A stretch of DNA of 64,000 bases from Georgenia satyanarayanai (GTDB taxonomy: Bacteria > Actinomycetota > Actinomycetes > Actinomycetales > Actinomycetaceae), in the NCBI RefSeq assembly GCF_900116375.1, contig NZ_UETB01000001.1, positions 186,001-250,000 of the forward strand. Reading direction: 5' to 3'. The notes under the pieces are model-generated. The model did not search any database. It was given only the letters and a program-made list of their open reading frames with translations, and was not told the origin of the DNA. How positions within the stretch are numbered: the first letter of the stretch is position 1; each line of letters begins with the position of its first letter. Positions 32,372-41,682 of the stretch are shown one piece after another. The translations under genes were made by a program, and so were the position numbers.

Positions 32372-33244
32372 CTACGGCAGGGTGAGGATCTCCGGGCCGT
32401 CGTCGGTCACCAGCACCATGTGCTCGAACTGGGCGGTGCGGCCGCGGTCGGTGGTGACGGCGGTCCAGCCGTCGTCCCACAGGTCCCACTCGGGGGAGCC
32501 GAGGGTGAGCATCGGCTCGATGGTGAAGACCATGCCCGGCTCCATCACCTCGTTGTGCTCGGGGGCGGCGTCGTAGTGGGGGACGATGAGCCCGGAGTGG
32601 AAGGCGCGGCCCACGCCGTGGCCGGTGAACTCGCGGACCACGCCGTAGTCGAACCGCTTGGCGTAGGCCTCGATGACGCGGCCGACGACGTTGATCTCAC
32701 GGCCTGGCTTGACGGCCCGGATGCCGCGCTCCATCGCCTTGCGGGTGCGCTCGACGAGCAGGCGGGACTCCTCGTCGACGTCGCCGACGAGGAAGGTCGC
32801 GCTGTTGTCGCCGTGCACACCCTCGCGGAAGAGGGTGATGTCGACGTTGACGATGTCCCCCTCCGACAGGACGGTGCTGTCCGGGATGCCGTGGCACACG
32901 ACCTCGTTGACCGAGGTGCACAGGCCCTTGGGGAAGCCGCGGTAGCCGAGCGAGGAGGGGTAGGCGCCGTGCTCGAGGGCGAACTCGTGACCGATGAGGT
33001 CGAGCTCGTCGGTGGTGATGCCGGGGCGGACGGCGGCACCGACGTGCGCCAGTGCCTGGGCGGCGAGGCGGGCGGTGCGGCGGATGCGCTCGACCGTCTC
33101 GGCGTCGTTGACCTCGCTGCCCGTGAAGGGCTGCGGCTCGGGCCGGTCGACGTACTCGGGGTAGTCGATGGAGGTGGGGACCGGCCGCCGCGGGGAGATC
33201 GTTCCGGGTGTCAGGGTGCCCAGCGGGGCGCGATCGGCAAGCAT
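32372..33244 (-). CDS. map: Methionine aminopeptidase type I
   Basis: A 290-residue enzyme that removes the initiator Met from new proteins. Metal and catalytic residues are in [40 protein letters not shown] and FEHMVLV. An N-terminal extension of about 40 residues ([18 protein letters not shown]) is typical of actinobacterial MetAP1 with a ribosome-docking motif. Divergent from a small-protein gene 38 bp away. Confidence 0.96.
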   Translation of the reverse strand: MLADRAPLGTLTPGTISPRRPVPTSIDYPEYVDRPEPQPFTGSEVNDAETVERIRRTARLAAQALAHVGAAVRPGITTDELDLIGHEFALEHGAYPSSLGYRGFPKGLCTSVNEVVCHGIPDSTVLSEGDIVNVDITLFREGVHGDNSATFLVGDVDEESRLLVERTRKAMERGIRAVKPGREINVVGRVIEAYAKRFDYGVVREFTGHGVGRAFHSGLIVPHYDAAPEHNEVMEPGMVFTIEPMLTLGSPEWDLWDDGWTAVTTDRGRTAQFEHMVLVTDDGPEILTLP

Positions 33245-33282
33245 GGACCCGAGTCTACGTACGGCCCGACGAAGGAGGCGCC

Positions 33283-33531
33283 ATGGCTAGTGTCAACGAG
33301 CCCGCGGAGGACCGCGAGGACCGGATCGAGAAGGTCACCAAGCCCCACGACCTGGGCGAGTTCTACCTCAACACCCGCACCGGGGAGATCGAGGAGGGCA
33401 AGGTGTCCGGCTCGCTCAACCGGATGGGCCCCTACCCCTCACGGGAGGCGGCGGCCGAGGCCTACGAGAAGGCCGCGAACCGCAACGAGGCCTGGGACGA
33501 GGCCGACAAGGCCTGGAACGCGGACGAGTAG
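33283..33531 (+). CDS. Small SPOR-like conserved protein
   Basis: An 82-residue hydrophilic protein ([53 protein letters not shown]). The pattern matches short SPOR-like proteins widespread next to map in actinobacteria. No signal or membrane segment, so peptidoglycan binding is unlikely. The ATG at 33283 follows GAAGGAGG. Function unknown. Confidence 0.82.
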   Translation: MASVNEPAEDREDRIEKVTKPHDLGEFYLNTRTGEIEEGKVSGSLNRMGPYPSREAAAEAYEKAANRNEAWDEADKAWNADE

Positions 33532-33556
33532 CGCCGCCCCGCGCGGCGCCGCCCGC

Positions 33557-33625
33557 TGAGCTCCCCGGTTCTCCTCCGGGCTCCCGCCTCGCAGCGGGTC
33601 TCGCCGAGGGGAACCGGGGAGCTCA
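33557..33625. repeat. Dispersed palindrome family 2, copy 2
   Basis: Arms 33557-33576 and 33606-33625 match at 19 of 20 positions, with core GAGCTCCCCGGTTC. It sits between the small SPOR-like gene and convergent panB. Confidence 0.85.
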
Positions 33626-33642
33626 CGTCCGTCGGCGTGCCG

Positions 33643-34506
33643 CTACTCGGCGAAGGTGTGCTCCGGCCCGGGGAAGGTGCGCTCGCGCACGGCCCCGGCG
33701 TAGGTGCGGGTCGCGGTGTACAGCGCCGCCCCGACGTCCCCGAACTTGCGGGCGAAGCGCGGCGCCCACGCCGTCATTCCGGCCATGTCGGTCCACACGA
33801 GCACCTGGCCGTCGCAGCCCGGTCCCGCGCCGATCCCGATCGTGGGGATGTGGAGCACCTCGGTGGCGCGCTCGGCCACCGGGGCGGGCACCATCTCGAG
33901 GACGACGGCGACGGCGCCGGCCTCCTGAAGCGCGACGGCGTCCTGGACGAGCCGCTCGGCGGCCTCGTCCCCGCGGCCCTGGACCCGGGCGCCGCCGAGG
34001 CTGTTCTCCGACTGCGGCGTGAAGCCGAGGTGGCCGACGACGGGGATCCCGGACTGGGAGAGCAGGCGCACGTGCTCGGCGATCCGCTCCCCGCCCTCGA
34101 GCTTGACGGCGTGCACCCCGCCCTCCTTGAGCATCCGCACCGCGGAGGCGAAGGCGTGCTGGGGCGAGGCCTCGTAGGAGCCGAAGGGCAGGTCGGCGAC
34201 GACCATGGCACGGTGCGCGGCCCCCGTGACGGCGCGCGCGGCGGGGATCATCTCGTCCAGCGTCACGGGGATGGTCCCGTGGAGGCCGAGCATGGTGTTC
34301 CCGATCGAGTCGCCCACGAGGAGCATGTCGATGCCCGCCTCGTCGAAGATCCGACCGGTGACGGCGTCGTAGGCGGTGAGCATGGTGATCGGCTCGCCGC
34401 GCTCCTTCATCTGCGCGAGGTGGTGGACACGCACCCGCTTGGGCACGGGCACGCCGCCCGGCGCGCCGCTCGCGGCGGGGGTGGAGGCTGGGGTCTGCTC
34501 GCTCAT
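33643..34506 (-). CDS. panB: 3-methyl-2-oxobutanoate hydroxymethyltransferase
   Basis: A 287-residue enzyme of pantothenate (CoA) synthesis that adds a hydroxymethyl group from methylene-THF to ketoisovalerate. Metal ligands lie in LLVGDSIGNTMLG and VVADLPFGSYE, the substrate Lys in VKLEGG and the catalytic Glu in VVLEMVPAPVA. GIPVVGHLGFTPQS is also diagnostic. The N-terminus has a typical Ala/Pro-rich extension. No other pantothenate genes are adjacent. Confidence 0.96.
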   Translation of the reverse strand: MSEQTPASTPAASGAPGGVPVPKRVRVHHLAQMKERGEPITMLTAYDAVTGRIFDEAGIDMLLVGDSIGNTMLGLHGTIPVTLDEMIPAARAVTGAAHRAMVVADLPFGSYEASPQHAFASAVRMLKEGGVHAVKLEGGERIAEHVRLLSQSGIPVVGHLGFTPQSENSLGGARVQGRGDEAAERLVQDAVALQEAGAVAVVLEMVPAPVAERATEVLHIPTIGIGAGPGCDGQVLVWTDMAGMTAWAPRFARKFGDVGAALYTATRTYAGAVRERTFPGPEHTFAE

Positions 34507-34635
34507 CGTCGTTCGTTCTCCAGGTGGGTGTACCGGTGCCCCGACCCTACGCGCCCCGCGGACATCGGGCGCCTGCCGGTCGGCGCTGTGCCAGGATCAC
34601 CGTGGACCCGGCCCGACCGTCGAAGGAGACCTTCC

Positions 34636-35406
34636 ATGCCCGTCCTCACCGACCTGCTTGCCGCCCTAAGGACCGGCGCGGTGGAGGTCGTCGATCTCAC
34701 CGCGCCCCTCACCTCGCAGACGCCGATCCTCGAGCTGCCCGAGCAGTTCGGCCAGACCGCGCGCTTCGAGCTCGAGGAGATCTCCCGCTACGACGACCGC
34801 GGGCCGGCCTGGTACTGGAACAACTTCCGCACCGGCGAGCACACCGGCACCCACTTCGACGCCCCCAACCACTGGGCCAGCGGCCGGGACCTCGCAGACA
34901 TCGCCTCGGTACCCGTCGGGGTGCTCGTCGCGCCCGCCGTCGTCCTCGACGTCACCGCGCAGGTGGCCGCCGACCCCGACTTCCTCATCGAGCGCGAGCA
35001 CATCGACGCCCTCGTCGCCGAGCACGGCCCGCTGCCCGAGGGCGGCTGGCTGCTGTGCCGCACCGGCTGGTCGGCGCGCACGAGCCAGGAGGACATGATC
35101 AACCGCGCCGACGACGGCCCCCACAGCCCCGGCATGTCCGTCGAGGCGGCGCGGTGGGTCGCGGAGGAGAGCCCGCTGCAGGGCATCGGGGTGGAGACCG
35201 TCGGGACGGACGCCGGCGCGGCGGGCGGCTTCGACCCGCTCTTCCCGTGCCACCACTTCCTCCTCGGCAACGGGAAGTACGGCCTGTCCCAGCTGCGCAA
35301 CCTCGACCGGCTGCCGGTGACCGGCGCGATGGTCGTCGCGTCCCCGCTCAAGATCGAGGGCGGGTCCGGGTCTCCCACGCGCGTCCTCGCGCTCGTCGAG
35401 CACTAG
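34636..35406 (+). CDS. Cyclase-family metal hydrolase (kynurenine formamidase/isatin hydrolase-like)
   Basis: A 256-residue cyclase superfamily protein. The metal motif HTGTHFDAPNHW lies early, with a second block GVETVGTDAGAAGGFDP and HHFLLGNGKYGLSQLRNLDRLP near the end. Members hydrolyse aryl amides or lactams, e.g. N-formylkynurenine or isatin. The ATG at 34636 follows GAAGGAG. It lies two bases before a ThDP enzyme gene, implying a shared pathway. Confidence 0.88.
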   Translation: MPVLTDLLAALRTGAVEVVDLTAPLTSQTPILELPEQFGQTARFELEEISRYDDRGPAWYWNNFRTGEHTGTHFDAPNHWASGRDLADIASVPVGVLVAPAVVLDVTAQVAADPDFLIEREHIDALVAEHGPLPEGGWLLCRTGWSARTSQEDMINRADDGPHSPGMSVEAARWVAEESPLQGIGVETVGTDAGAAGGFDPLFPCHHFLLGNGKYGLSQLRNLDRLPVTGAMVVASPLKIEGGSGSPTRVLALVEH

Positions 35407-35408
35407 CC

Positions 35409-37040
35409 GTGGTGCGCGTAGCGGAGGTCGTCGGACGGACGCTCGTGGCGTGCGGGGTCGACCACGTCTTCGGCGTCGTCGGCTCGGGCAACTTCCACGT
35501 GACGGGCGCGATGATCGACGCCGGGGCCCGGTTCGTCGCCGCCCGGCACGAGGGCGGGGCGGCGACGATGGCCGACGGCTACGCGCGCACGGCCGGCGCG
35601 CCCGCGGCGCTCACCGTCCACCAGGGCTGCGGGCTGACGAACGCGCTCACCGGCATCGCCGAGGCGGCCAAGTCCCGCACCCCGCTCGTCGTCCTCGCCC
35701 CCGAGGCCGTCACGCTCACCTCGAACTTCCACGTCGACCAGGAGGCGCTCGCCTACGCCGTCGGCGCGGTGCCGCTGCGCATCACCGACCCGGCCACGGC
35801 CGCGGAGGAGACGGCCGCCGCCGTCGCCATGGCGTGCCACGAGCGCCGCACCGTCGTGCTCAACCTGCCGCTCGTCGTCCTGGACGCGGAGGTCGAGGAG
35901 ACCCCGCTGCCCGGGCCGAGCGTCCCACCGCCCGCCCGGGCCGTCGCCCAGGGCGACCTCGAGCGCCTCACCGCCGCCGTGCGGGCCGCGCGCCGGCCGG
36001 TGTTCGTCGCCGGGCGCGGCGCCCGCTCCGGGCCGGCCCGTGACGCGCTCGTCGCGCTCGCCGACACGTCCGGCGCGCTGCTGGCGACCTCCGCCGTCGC
36101 CAAGGGGCTCTTCCACGACCAGCCGTGGTCCCTCGACGTCTCCGGCGGCTTCTCCTCCCCGCTCGCCGCCGAGCTCATCGCCGGCGCGGACCTCGTCGTC
36201 GGCTGGGGCTGCGCGCTGAACATGTGGACGATGCGCCACGGGCGCCTCATCGGGCCGGGCGCCACCGTCGTCCAGGTCGACGACACCCCCGAGGCGCTGG
36301 GCATGCACCGCGAGCTGAGCTTCGGCGTCGTCGGGGACGTCGCGGCCACCGCCCGCGGGGTCGAGCGGCTCCTCGGCAGCCACCGCAGCGAGGGCTACCG
36401 CAGCGCGGAGCTGCGCGAGCGTCTCGACACCGGGCTGCGGTGGCGCGACGTGCCGTACACCGACACGTCCGACGGCGAGCGGATCGACCCGCGCACCCTC
36501 ACGTCCGCGCTGGACGACCTCCTCCCGCGTGAGCGCGTCGTCGCCGTCGACTCCGGCAACTTCATGGGCTACCCGGCGATGTACCTCGAGGTCCCCGACG
36601 AGCAGGGCTTCTGCTTCACCCAGGCCTTCCAGTCCATCGGGCTGGGCCTGGCGACGGCGATCGGTGCCGCCCTGGCCCGCCCCGACCGGCTGCCCGTCGC
36701 GGCCCTCGGGGACGGCGGGGCGCTCATGGGGGCCGCCGAGCTCGACACAGTACGCCGCCTGGGGCTGCCGATGGTCGTCGTCGTGTACAACGACGACGCC
36801 TACGGCGCCGAGGTCCACCACTTCACCGGCGAGGACCACGCGACCGTCACCTTCCCACCCACGGACATCGCCGCCGTCGGCGCCGGCTACGGCTTCGAGG
36901 CGGTGACGGTGCGCGGGGTCCAGGACCTCGCGCCGGTCCGCGCCTGGCTCGAGGGGCCGCGGGACCGGCCGCTGCTCATCGACGCGAAGGTCGTCGCCGA
37001 CGAGCCCGCGTGGTGGCTGGCGGAGGCCTTCGGGCACTGA
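35409..37040 (+). CDS. ThDP-dependent enzyme (acetolactate synthase/decarboxylase family)
   Basis: A 543-residue thiamine-diphosphate enzyme. The catalytic Glu is E48 in ARHEGGAATMADGYAR, the central domain starts around 190, and the cofactor motif is GDGGALMGAAELDTVRRLGLP followed by YNDDAYGAE. It lacks the FAD-typical extension, so decarboxylase- or sulfoacetaldehyde-like chemistry is as plausible as acetolactate synthase. GTG at 35409 is next to the cyclase stop. The tight pairing with a formamidase-like hydrolase suggests catabolism of an aromatic or 2-oxo acid compound. Confidence 0.9.
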   Translation: MVRVAEVVGRTLVACGVDHVFGVVGSGNFHVTGAMIDAGARFVAARHEGGAATMADGYARTAGAPAALTVHQGCGLTNALTGIAEAAKSRTPLVVLAPEAVTLTSNFHVDQEALAYAVGAVPLRITDPATAAEETAAAVAMACHERRTVVLNLPLVVLDAEVEETPLPGPSVPPPARAVAQGDLERLTAAVRAARRPVFVAGRGARSGPARDALVALADTSGALLATSAVAKGLFHDQPWSLDVSGGFSSPLAAELIAGADLVVGWGCALNMWTMRHGRLIGPGATVVQVDDTPEALGMHRELSFGVVGDVAATARGVERLLGSHRSEGYRSAELRERLDTGLRWRDVPYTDTSDGERIDPRTLTSALDDLLPRERVVAVDSGNFMGYPAMYLEVPDEQGFCFTQAFQSIGLGLATAIGAALARPDRLPVAALGDGGALMGAAELDTVRRLGLPMVVVVYNDDAYGAEVHHFTGEDHATVTFPPTDIAAVGAGYGFEAVTVRGVQDLAPVRAWLEGPRDRPLLIDAKVVADEPAWWLAEAFGH

Positions 37041-37058
37041 TCGGGACCGGGGCCTGCC

Positions 37059-38153
37059 TCAGGCCCCGGGCGGCGGCGCGGTGCTGCTGCGGACCACCAG
37101 CTCGACGGACAGCAGCACCCGTTCGCCGGGACGCTGCCCGCCGTCGATCTGGTCGACGAGCATCTGGACGAGCCGCTCACCGATGAGGTGGAAGTCCTGG
37201 GCCACCGAGGTCAGGGGCGGCCAGAAGTAGCCCGCCTCCGGGACGTCGTCGAAGCCGATGACCGACACGTCACGGGGGACCTGGAGCCCCGCCTCGTACA
37301 GGGCGCGGTACAGGCCCAGCGCCATGAGGTCGTTCGCGCAGAACACCGCCGTCACGTCGCCGGCGGCGACGTCCTGGGCGATCCGGGCCCCCACCGTGTG
37401 CCCGGCGGCCGCCGTCCAGTCGCCGCGGTACGGCGGCGGTACCGGCCGTCCGGCCGCCTGCAGGGCCTGGCGCCAGGCGGTCTCGCGCTCCACGGCGGGC
37501 AGGGAGTCGGCGGGGCCGGCGAGGTGGCTGACAGTCCGGTGCCCCAGCCCCAGCAGGTGCTCGACGGCCTGACGTGACCCGGCGTCCTGGTCGGTGGCCA
37601 CCGCGGGGTGGTGCCCGGCGAAGTGGGAGTCGGAGACGACCACCGGGATGTGCGGGGGCAGGCTGAGGTCCTCGGGCGTACTCGACTCGGCGCGGATGAT
37701 GATGAGGCCGTCGATGGCCATGTCCGCGAGTCCCGCCACGGCCTCGCTCACGTCCTCCGTGGTGGGGGTGCGGACGTCCACGAGCGTGACGCCGTACCCA
37801 CCCTGGCGAGCGGCGTCCAGGACGGCATCGACGGTGAAGGACTCACCGGTACGGCCGAGCTGGTGGGCGATGACGCCGATGGTGCGGAACGCCCCGTGCT
37901 TGAGCGCGCGGGCGGCCGAGTTGGGGACGTAGCCCACCTCGTCCATCGCGGCCAGGACGCGGTCACGGGTCTCGGGACGGACGCCGGGGTAGCCGGTGGA
38001 CACCCGGGAGACCGTCTGCGCGGACACCCCGGCGACGGCGGCGACGTCGCCGATCGAGGGCGCGGTGCGGCGGCGACGTCGGGTCGATGCAGGCGTGTCG
38101 GTGGACGAGCGCCGGCGCGGCTGGCCGCTGACCGGATGCGTGTCGAGACTCAT
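37059..38153 (-). CDS. LacI-family repressor of the GH35/GH30 galactan locus
   Basis: A 364-residue LacI protein. The helix-turn-helix SIGDVAAVAGVSAQTVSRVS lies at about residues 32-52 after a basic tail (RRRRR), followed by the sensor domain (ASRQAVEHLLGLGHRTVSHLAG-like and VFCANDLMALGLYRAL) ending in a typical VVRSSTAPP. It is divergent from the permease operon, and an 18-bp perfect palindrome in front of that operon is its likely operator. It shares little of the recognition helix with the first LacI, matching the different operator. Confidence 0.94.
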   Translation of the reverse strand: MSLDTHPVSGQPRRRSSTDTPASTRRRRRTAPSIGDVAAVAGVSAQTVSRVSTGYPGVRPETRDRVLAAMDEVGYVPNSAARALKHGAFRTIGVIAHQLGRTGESFTVDAVLDAARQGGYGVTLVDVRTPTTEDVSEAVAGLADMAIDGLIIIRAESSTPEDLSLPPHIPVVVSDSHFAGHHPAVATDQDAGSRQAVEHLLGLGHRTVSHLAGPADSLPAVERETAWRQALQAAGRPVPPPYRGDWTAAAGHTVGARIAQDVAAGDVTAVFCANDLMALGLYRALYEAGLQVPRDVSVIGFDDVPEAGYFWPPLTSVAQDFHLIGERLVQMLVDQIDGGQRPGERVLLSVELVVRSSTAPPPGA

Positions 38154-38225
38154 GCCAGCCCCCTGCGGCTCGGTGTCGGCGGGCGTCCTCGCCCGGGTGC
38201 CCGGATTGGGCGTCTGCGGAAGATG

Positions 38226-38255
38226 TTGACAGATTCTGTTCGGTAGTGCCAGAGT
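38226..38255 (+). promoter_or_regulatory. Likely promoter of the second galactan operon
   Basis: TTGACA (38226-38231) is followed after 18 bases by CAGAGT (38250-38255), a weak -10. The operator begins about 10 bases downstream, near the expected transcription start. Confidence 0.45.
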
Positions 38256-38265
38256 ACCTCCCAGC

Positions 38266-38283
38266 GATGTTTACGTAAACATC
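38266..38283. promoter_or_regulatory. LacI-type operator, perfect palindrome GATGTTTACGTAAACATC
   Basis: An 18-bp perfect palindrome with a central CG, a classic LacI/GalR operator shape. It lies 22 bp before the first permease start. Confidence 0.85.
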
Positions 38284-38305
38284 TGGTTGGCACGAAGGAG
38301 TGGAC

Positions 38306-39220
38306 ATGGCGATCCCCGCAGCACCGGCAGCTGCAGTCGTCCCGGTGCGCCGGGTCCGGCGACGGTCATGGCGGCCCTGGACGTTCATCGGCCCGTTCAT
38401 GCTCGTCTTCGCGCTGGTCTTCCTCGCCCCCATCGCGTACTCGATCTTCATCAGCCTCTTCCGCGACCAGATGGTCGGCGGCTCGGTGTTCGTCGGGCTG
38501 GAGAACTACAGCCGCGCACTGAGCGACCCGCAGTTCTGGTCCGCCCTCGGTCGGGTCAGCGTCTTCCTGCTCGTCCAGGTGCCCGTCATGCTCGGCATCT
38601 CGCTGTTCGTCGCCATGGCCGTGGACAGCGCCCGTCTGTACGGCTCGAACTTCTTCCGGATCTCGATCTTCCTGCCGTACGCGGTCCCCGCCGTCGTCGC
38701 CGCACTCATGTGGGGCTTCATGTACGGCACCCGCTTCGGTCTCGTCGGCAACATCAACGACGCCTTCGGAATCTCGCTGCCGGCCCCGCTCTCGCCGGAG
38801 TTCGTGTTGCTCGCGATCGGCAACATCGTCACCTGGGAGTTCGTCGGCTACAACATGCTGATCTTCTACTCCGCGCTGCGCGTCATCCCCGCCTCGCTGT
38901 ACGAGGCGGCGGAGATCGACGGCGCCGGCCAGTGGCGCGTCGTCCGCTCCATCAAGCTCCCCGCGATCCGCGGCGCACTCGTCATCGCGACGATCTTCTC
39001 CATCATCGGCAGCTTCCAGCTCTTCAACGAGCCGAGCATCCTGCAGAGCCTGGCGCCCAACGCCATCACGACGTACTTCACCCCGAACCTGTACGCCTAC
39101 AACCTGTCCTTCTCAGGACAGCAGTACAACTACGCCGCGACCGTCGCGATCATCATGGGTCTGGTCACCATGGTCGTCGCCTACGCCGTCCAGCTTCGCG
39201 GCATGCGCCGGGAGGCCTGA
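38306..39220 (+). CDS. MalF-type ABC sugar permease, short form
   Basis: A 304-residue permease with six helices and EAA loop EAAEIDGAGQWRVVRSIKLP. It lacks the P2-like domain of the first locus. The ATG at 38306 has GAAGGAG just upstream; a GTG at 38300 overlaps that site and is rejected. It forms the membrane pore with the next gene. Confidence 0.94.
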   Translation: MAIPAAPAAAVVPVRRVRRRSWRPWTFIGPFMLVFALVFLAPIAYSIFISLFRDQMVGGSVFVGLENYSRALSDPQFWSALGRVSVFLLVQVPVMLGISLFVAMAVDSARLYGSNFFRISIFLPYAVPAVVAALMWGFMYGTRFGLVGNINDAFGISLPAPLSPEFVLLAIGNIVTWEFVGYNMLIFYSALRVIPASLYEAAEIDGAGQWRVVRSIKLPAIRGALVIATIFSIIGSFQLFNEPSILQSLAPNAITTYFTPNLYAYNLSFSGQQYNYAATVAIIMGLVTMVVAYAVQLRGMRREA

Positions 39221-39223
39221 GCC

Positions 39224-40153
39224 ATGAGCACCGACGTCACCACCACGCCGCCCTCCACCGCGCGGCGCCGTCGTCTCACGACGCTGCGCCCCCGCGTCGG
39301 CTCGCGCGAGCGCCCCCGCCGCAGTGCCGTGCTGACCGCGGTCACCGGCATCGTCCTCGTCTACAGCCTCGTGCCGCTGGTGTGGCTCTTCATCAATGCG
39401 ACGAAGACGCAGGAGGGTCTCCTGTCCTCCTTCGGGCTCTGGTTCGCCGGGGACTTCGCGCTGTGGGACAACATCGTCCAGACGGTCAGCTACGACGACG
39501 GCATCTTCCTGCGCTGGTTCGCCAACACCCTGCTCTACGTCGTCGTCGGTGCGGGCGGTGCCACCTTCCTCGCGATCATCGGCGGCTACGCCCTGGCGAA
39601 GTTCGACTTCCCCGGCAAGCGAGGCGTCTTCGCCGTCGTCATCGGAGCGATCGCGGTCCCGGGGACGGCGCTGGCGGTCCCCACCTTCCTCATGTTCAGC
39701 CGCATGGGCCTGACGAACACCCCGTGGGCGGTGATCATCCCCTCGCTGATCTCGCCCTTCGGGCTCTATCTCATGTGGACCTTCGCCTCGGAGGCGATCC
39801 CCACAGAGCTGCTCGAGGCGGCACGGATGGACGGCGCGGGGGAGTGGCGCACCTTCCTCTCGATCAGCCTCCGCCTGCTGTCGCCAGGGGTCGTCACGGT
39901 CGTCCTCTTCACCACGGTCGCGACGTGGAACAACTACTTCCTGCCGCTCATCATGCTCAAGGACCCCGACTGGTACCCCCTGACGATCGGGCTCAACGCC
40001 TGGAACGCCCAGGCGGCCACGGCGGGCGGCGAGGCGATCTTCAACCTCGTCATCACCGGATCGCTCCTGACGATCGTGCCGCTCATCGCCGCGTTCCTCC
40101 TCCTCCAGCGCTACTGGCAGTCCGGGCTGGCTGCCGGAAGCGTCAAGGAGTAG
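39224..40153 (+). CDS. MalG-type ABC sugar permease
   Basis: A 309-residue permease with an Arg-rich N-terminal tail and EAA loop EAARMDGAGEWRTFLSISL. Unlike the MalG gene of the first locus it is intact and ends in ...GLAAGSVKE. Starts three bases after the MalF-type stop. The pair should import oligosaccharides with the binding protein downstream and an ATPase encoded elsewhere. Confidence 0.94.
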   Translation: MSTDVTTTPPSTARRRRLTTLRPRVGSRERPRRSAVLTAVTGIVLVYSLVPLVWLFINATKTQEGLLSSFGLWFAGDFALWDNIVQTVSYDDGIFLRWFANTLLYVVVGAGGATFLAIIGGYALAKFDFPGKRGVFAVVIGAIAVPGTALAVPTFLMFSRMGLTNTPWAVIIPSLISPFGLYLMWTFASEAIPTELLEAARMDGAGEWRTFLSISLRLLSPGVVTVVLFTTVATWNNYFLPLIMLKDPDWYPLTIGLNAWNAQAATAGGEAIFNLVITGSLLTIVPLIAAFLLLQRYWQSGLAAGSVKE

Positions 40154-40209
40154 CTCCTCACCCGGCTCTCGCAGTTCCACCAACCCCCAATGAAGTGAGA
40201 GGTCACCCC

Positions 40210-41565
40210 ATGTCCCGTACCCCATCGCGCCGCGCCGTCGCCGGCGTCGCGCTCGTCACGTCAGCGGCACTCGTGCTCGCCGGTTGCGGCTCCGACGCCG
40301 ACGACGACGCCGGCACCGGTGCGACCGCGCCCGCCGGTGACGTCGACCTCGAGGCCGTCCTCGAGGAGGGCGGCTCCCTCACCGTCTGGGCCTGGGAGCC
40401 CACCCTCGAGCAGGTCGTGGAGGACTTCACGACCGAGTACCCGAACGTCGAGATCGACCTGGTGAACGCCGGGACCGGCAACGACCAGTACACGGCGCTC
40501 CAGAACGCGATGGCCGCGGGCAGCGGGGTGCCGGACGTCGCGCAGGTCGAGTACTACGCGCTCGGCCAGTTCTCCCTCTCCGGTGACCTCGCCGACCTCT
40601 CCGCGTACGGCGCGGGGGAGCTCGACGGCACCTTCACCCCCGGGCCCTGGGCCGCGGTCTCCACCGGTGGTGGCATCTACGGCCTCCCCATGGACTCCGG
40701 TCCCATGGCGATGTTCTACAACGCCGACCTCTTCGAGGAGCACGGCATCGAGGTGCCCACGACGTGGGAGGAGTTCCGCGAGGCGGGCCGCACCCTCAAG
40801 GAGGCCGACCCGAGCCTGTACATCACCAACGACACCGGTGACGCGGGCTTCACCACGAGTCTCATCTGGCAGGCGGGCGGGCAGCCCTTCCAGGCGGAGG
40901 GGACCGACGTCACCGTCGACCTCGCCGACGAGGGCAGCACGACCTTCGCCTCGTTCTGGGACACGATGATCGACGAGGAGCTCGTCGCCCCGATCAGCTC
41001 CTGGAGCGACGAGTGGTACCAGGGCCTGGGCAGCGGCTCCATCGCCACCCTCGTCATCGGCGCCTGGATGCCGGCGAACCTCGAGTCCGGTGTGCCCGCG
41101 GGCTCCGGCTCGTGGCGCGTGGCTCCCATGCCGCAGTGGGAGGACGGCGGCAGCGCGAGCGCCGAGAACGGCGGCAGCTCCCTCGCCGTGCCGGCGGCGA
41201 GCGAGAACCCCGAGCTCGCCTACGCGTTCCTCGAGTACGCCAACGTCGGCGACGGCGTGCAGACCCGCGTGGACCTCGGTGCCTTCCCGGCCACCACCGC
41301 GCACATCGAGGCCGAGGAGTTCCTCAACGCCGAGTTCGAGTACTTCGGCGGCCAGCAGGCCAACCAGGTCTTCGCCGAGTCCGCGGCCAACGTCGTCGAG
41401 GGGTGGCAGTACCTGCCCTACCAGGTCTACGCCAACAGCATCTTCAACGACTCCGTCGGCCAGGCCTACGTCTCCGACACGACCATCGCCGACGGCCTCG
41501 CCGCCTGGCAGGACGCGATCGTCACCTACGGCAACGACCAGGGCTTCAGCGTCACCGCTCCCTGA
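40210..41565 (+). CDS. Lipoprotein sugar-binding protein, second galactan locus
   Basis: A 451-residue extracellular lipoprotein (lipobox LVLAGC). The type 1 binding fold shows SLTVWAWEPTLEQVVEDFT near the start and YGLPMDSGPMAMFYNADLF. Many aromatic residues in the C-terminal half (WQYLPYQVYANSIFND) suit stacking on sugars. It likely binds beta-1,6- or beta-1,3-galacto-oligosaccharides released by GH30. A 15-bp hairpin follows, as after the first binding-protein gene. Confidence 0.92.
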   Translation: MSRTPSRRAVAGVALVTSAALVLAGCGSDADDDAGTGATAPAGDVDLEAVLEEGGSLTVWAWEPTLEQVVEDFTTEYPNVEIDLVNAGTGNDQYTALQNAMAAGSGVPDVAQVEYYALGQFSLSGDLADLSAYGAGELDGTFTPGPWAAVSTGGGIYGLPMDSGPMAMFYNADLFEEHGIEVPTTWEEFREAGRTLKEADPSLYITNDTGDAGFTTSLIWQAGGQPFQAEGTDVTVDLADEGSTTFASFWDTMIDEELVAPISSWSDEWYQGLGSGSIATLVIGAWMPANLESGVPAGSGSWRVAPMPQWEDGGSASAENGGSSLAVPAASENPELAYAFLEYANVGDGVQTRVDLGAFPATTAHIEAEEFLNAEFEYFGGQQANQVFAESAANVVEGWQYLPYQVYANSIFNDSVGQAYVSDTTIADGLAAWQDAIVTYGNDQGFSVTAP

Positions 41566-41575
41566 CCCCCGCCCC

Positions 41576-41609
41576 GGGGACGCGTCCACCACCCGGTGGG
41601 CGCGTCCCC
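41576..41609 (+). other. Intercistronic hairpin after the second binding-protein gene
   Basis: GGGGACGCGTCCACC (41576-41590) pairs with GGTGGGCGCGTCCCC (41595-41609) with one G-U pair and a 4-base loop. Confidence 0.7.
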
Positions 41610-41682
41610 GCACGCCCGCACGAGCGGGAACCCGCCCACGAGGCTCGGCCCTGCCCTGCCCTGAACCATGCCAAGAGGAACG

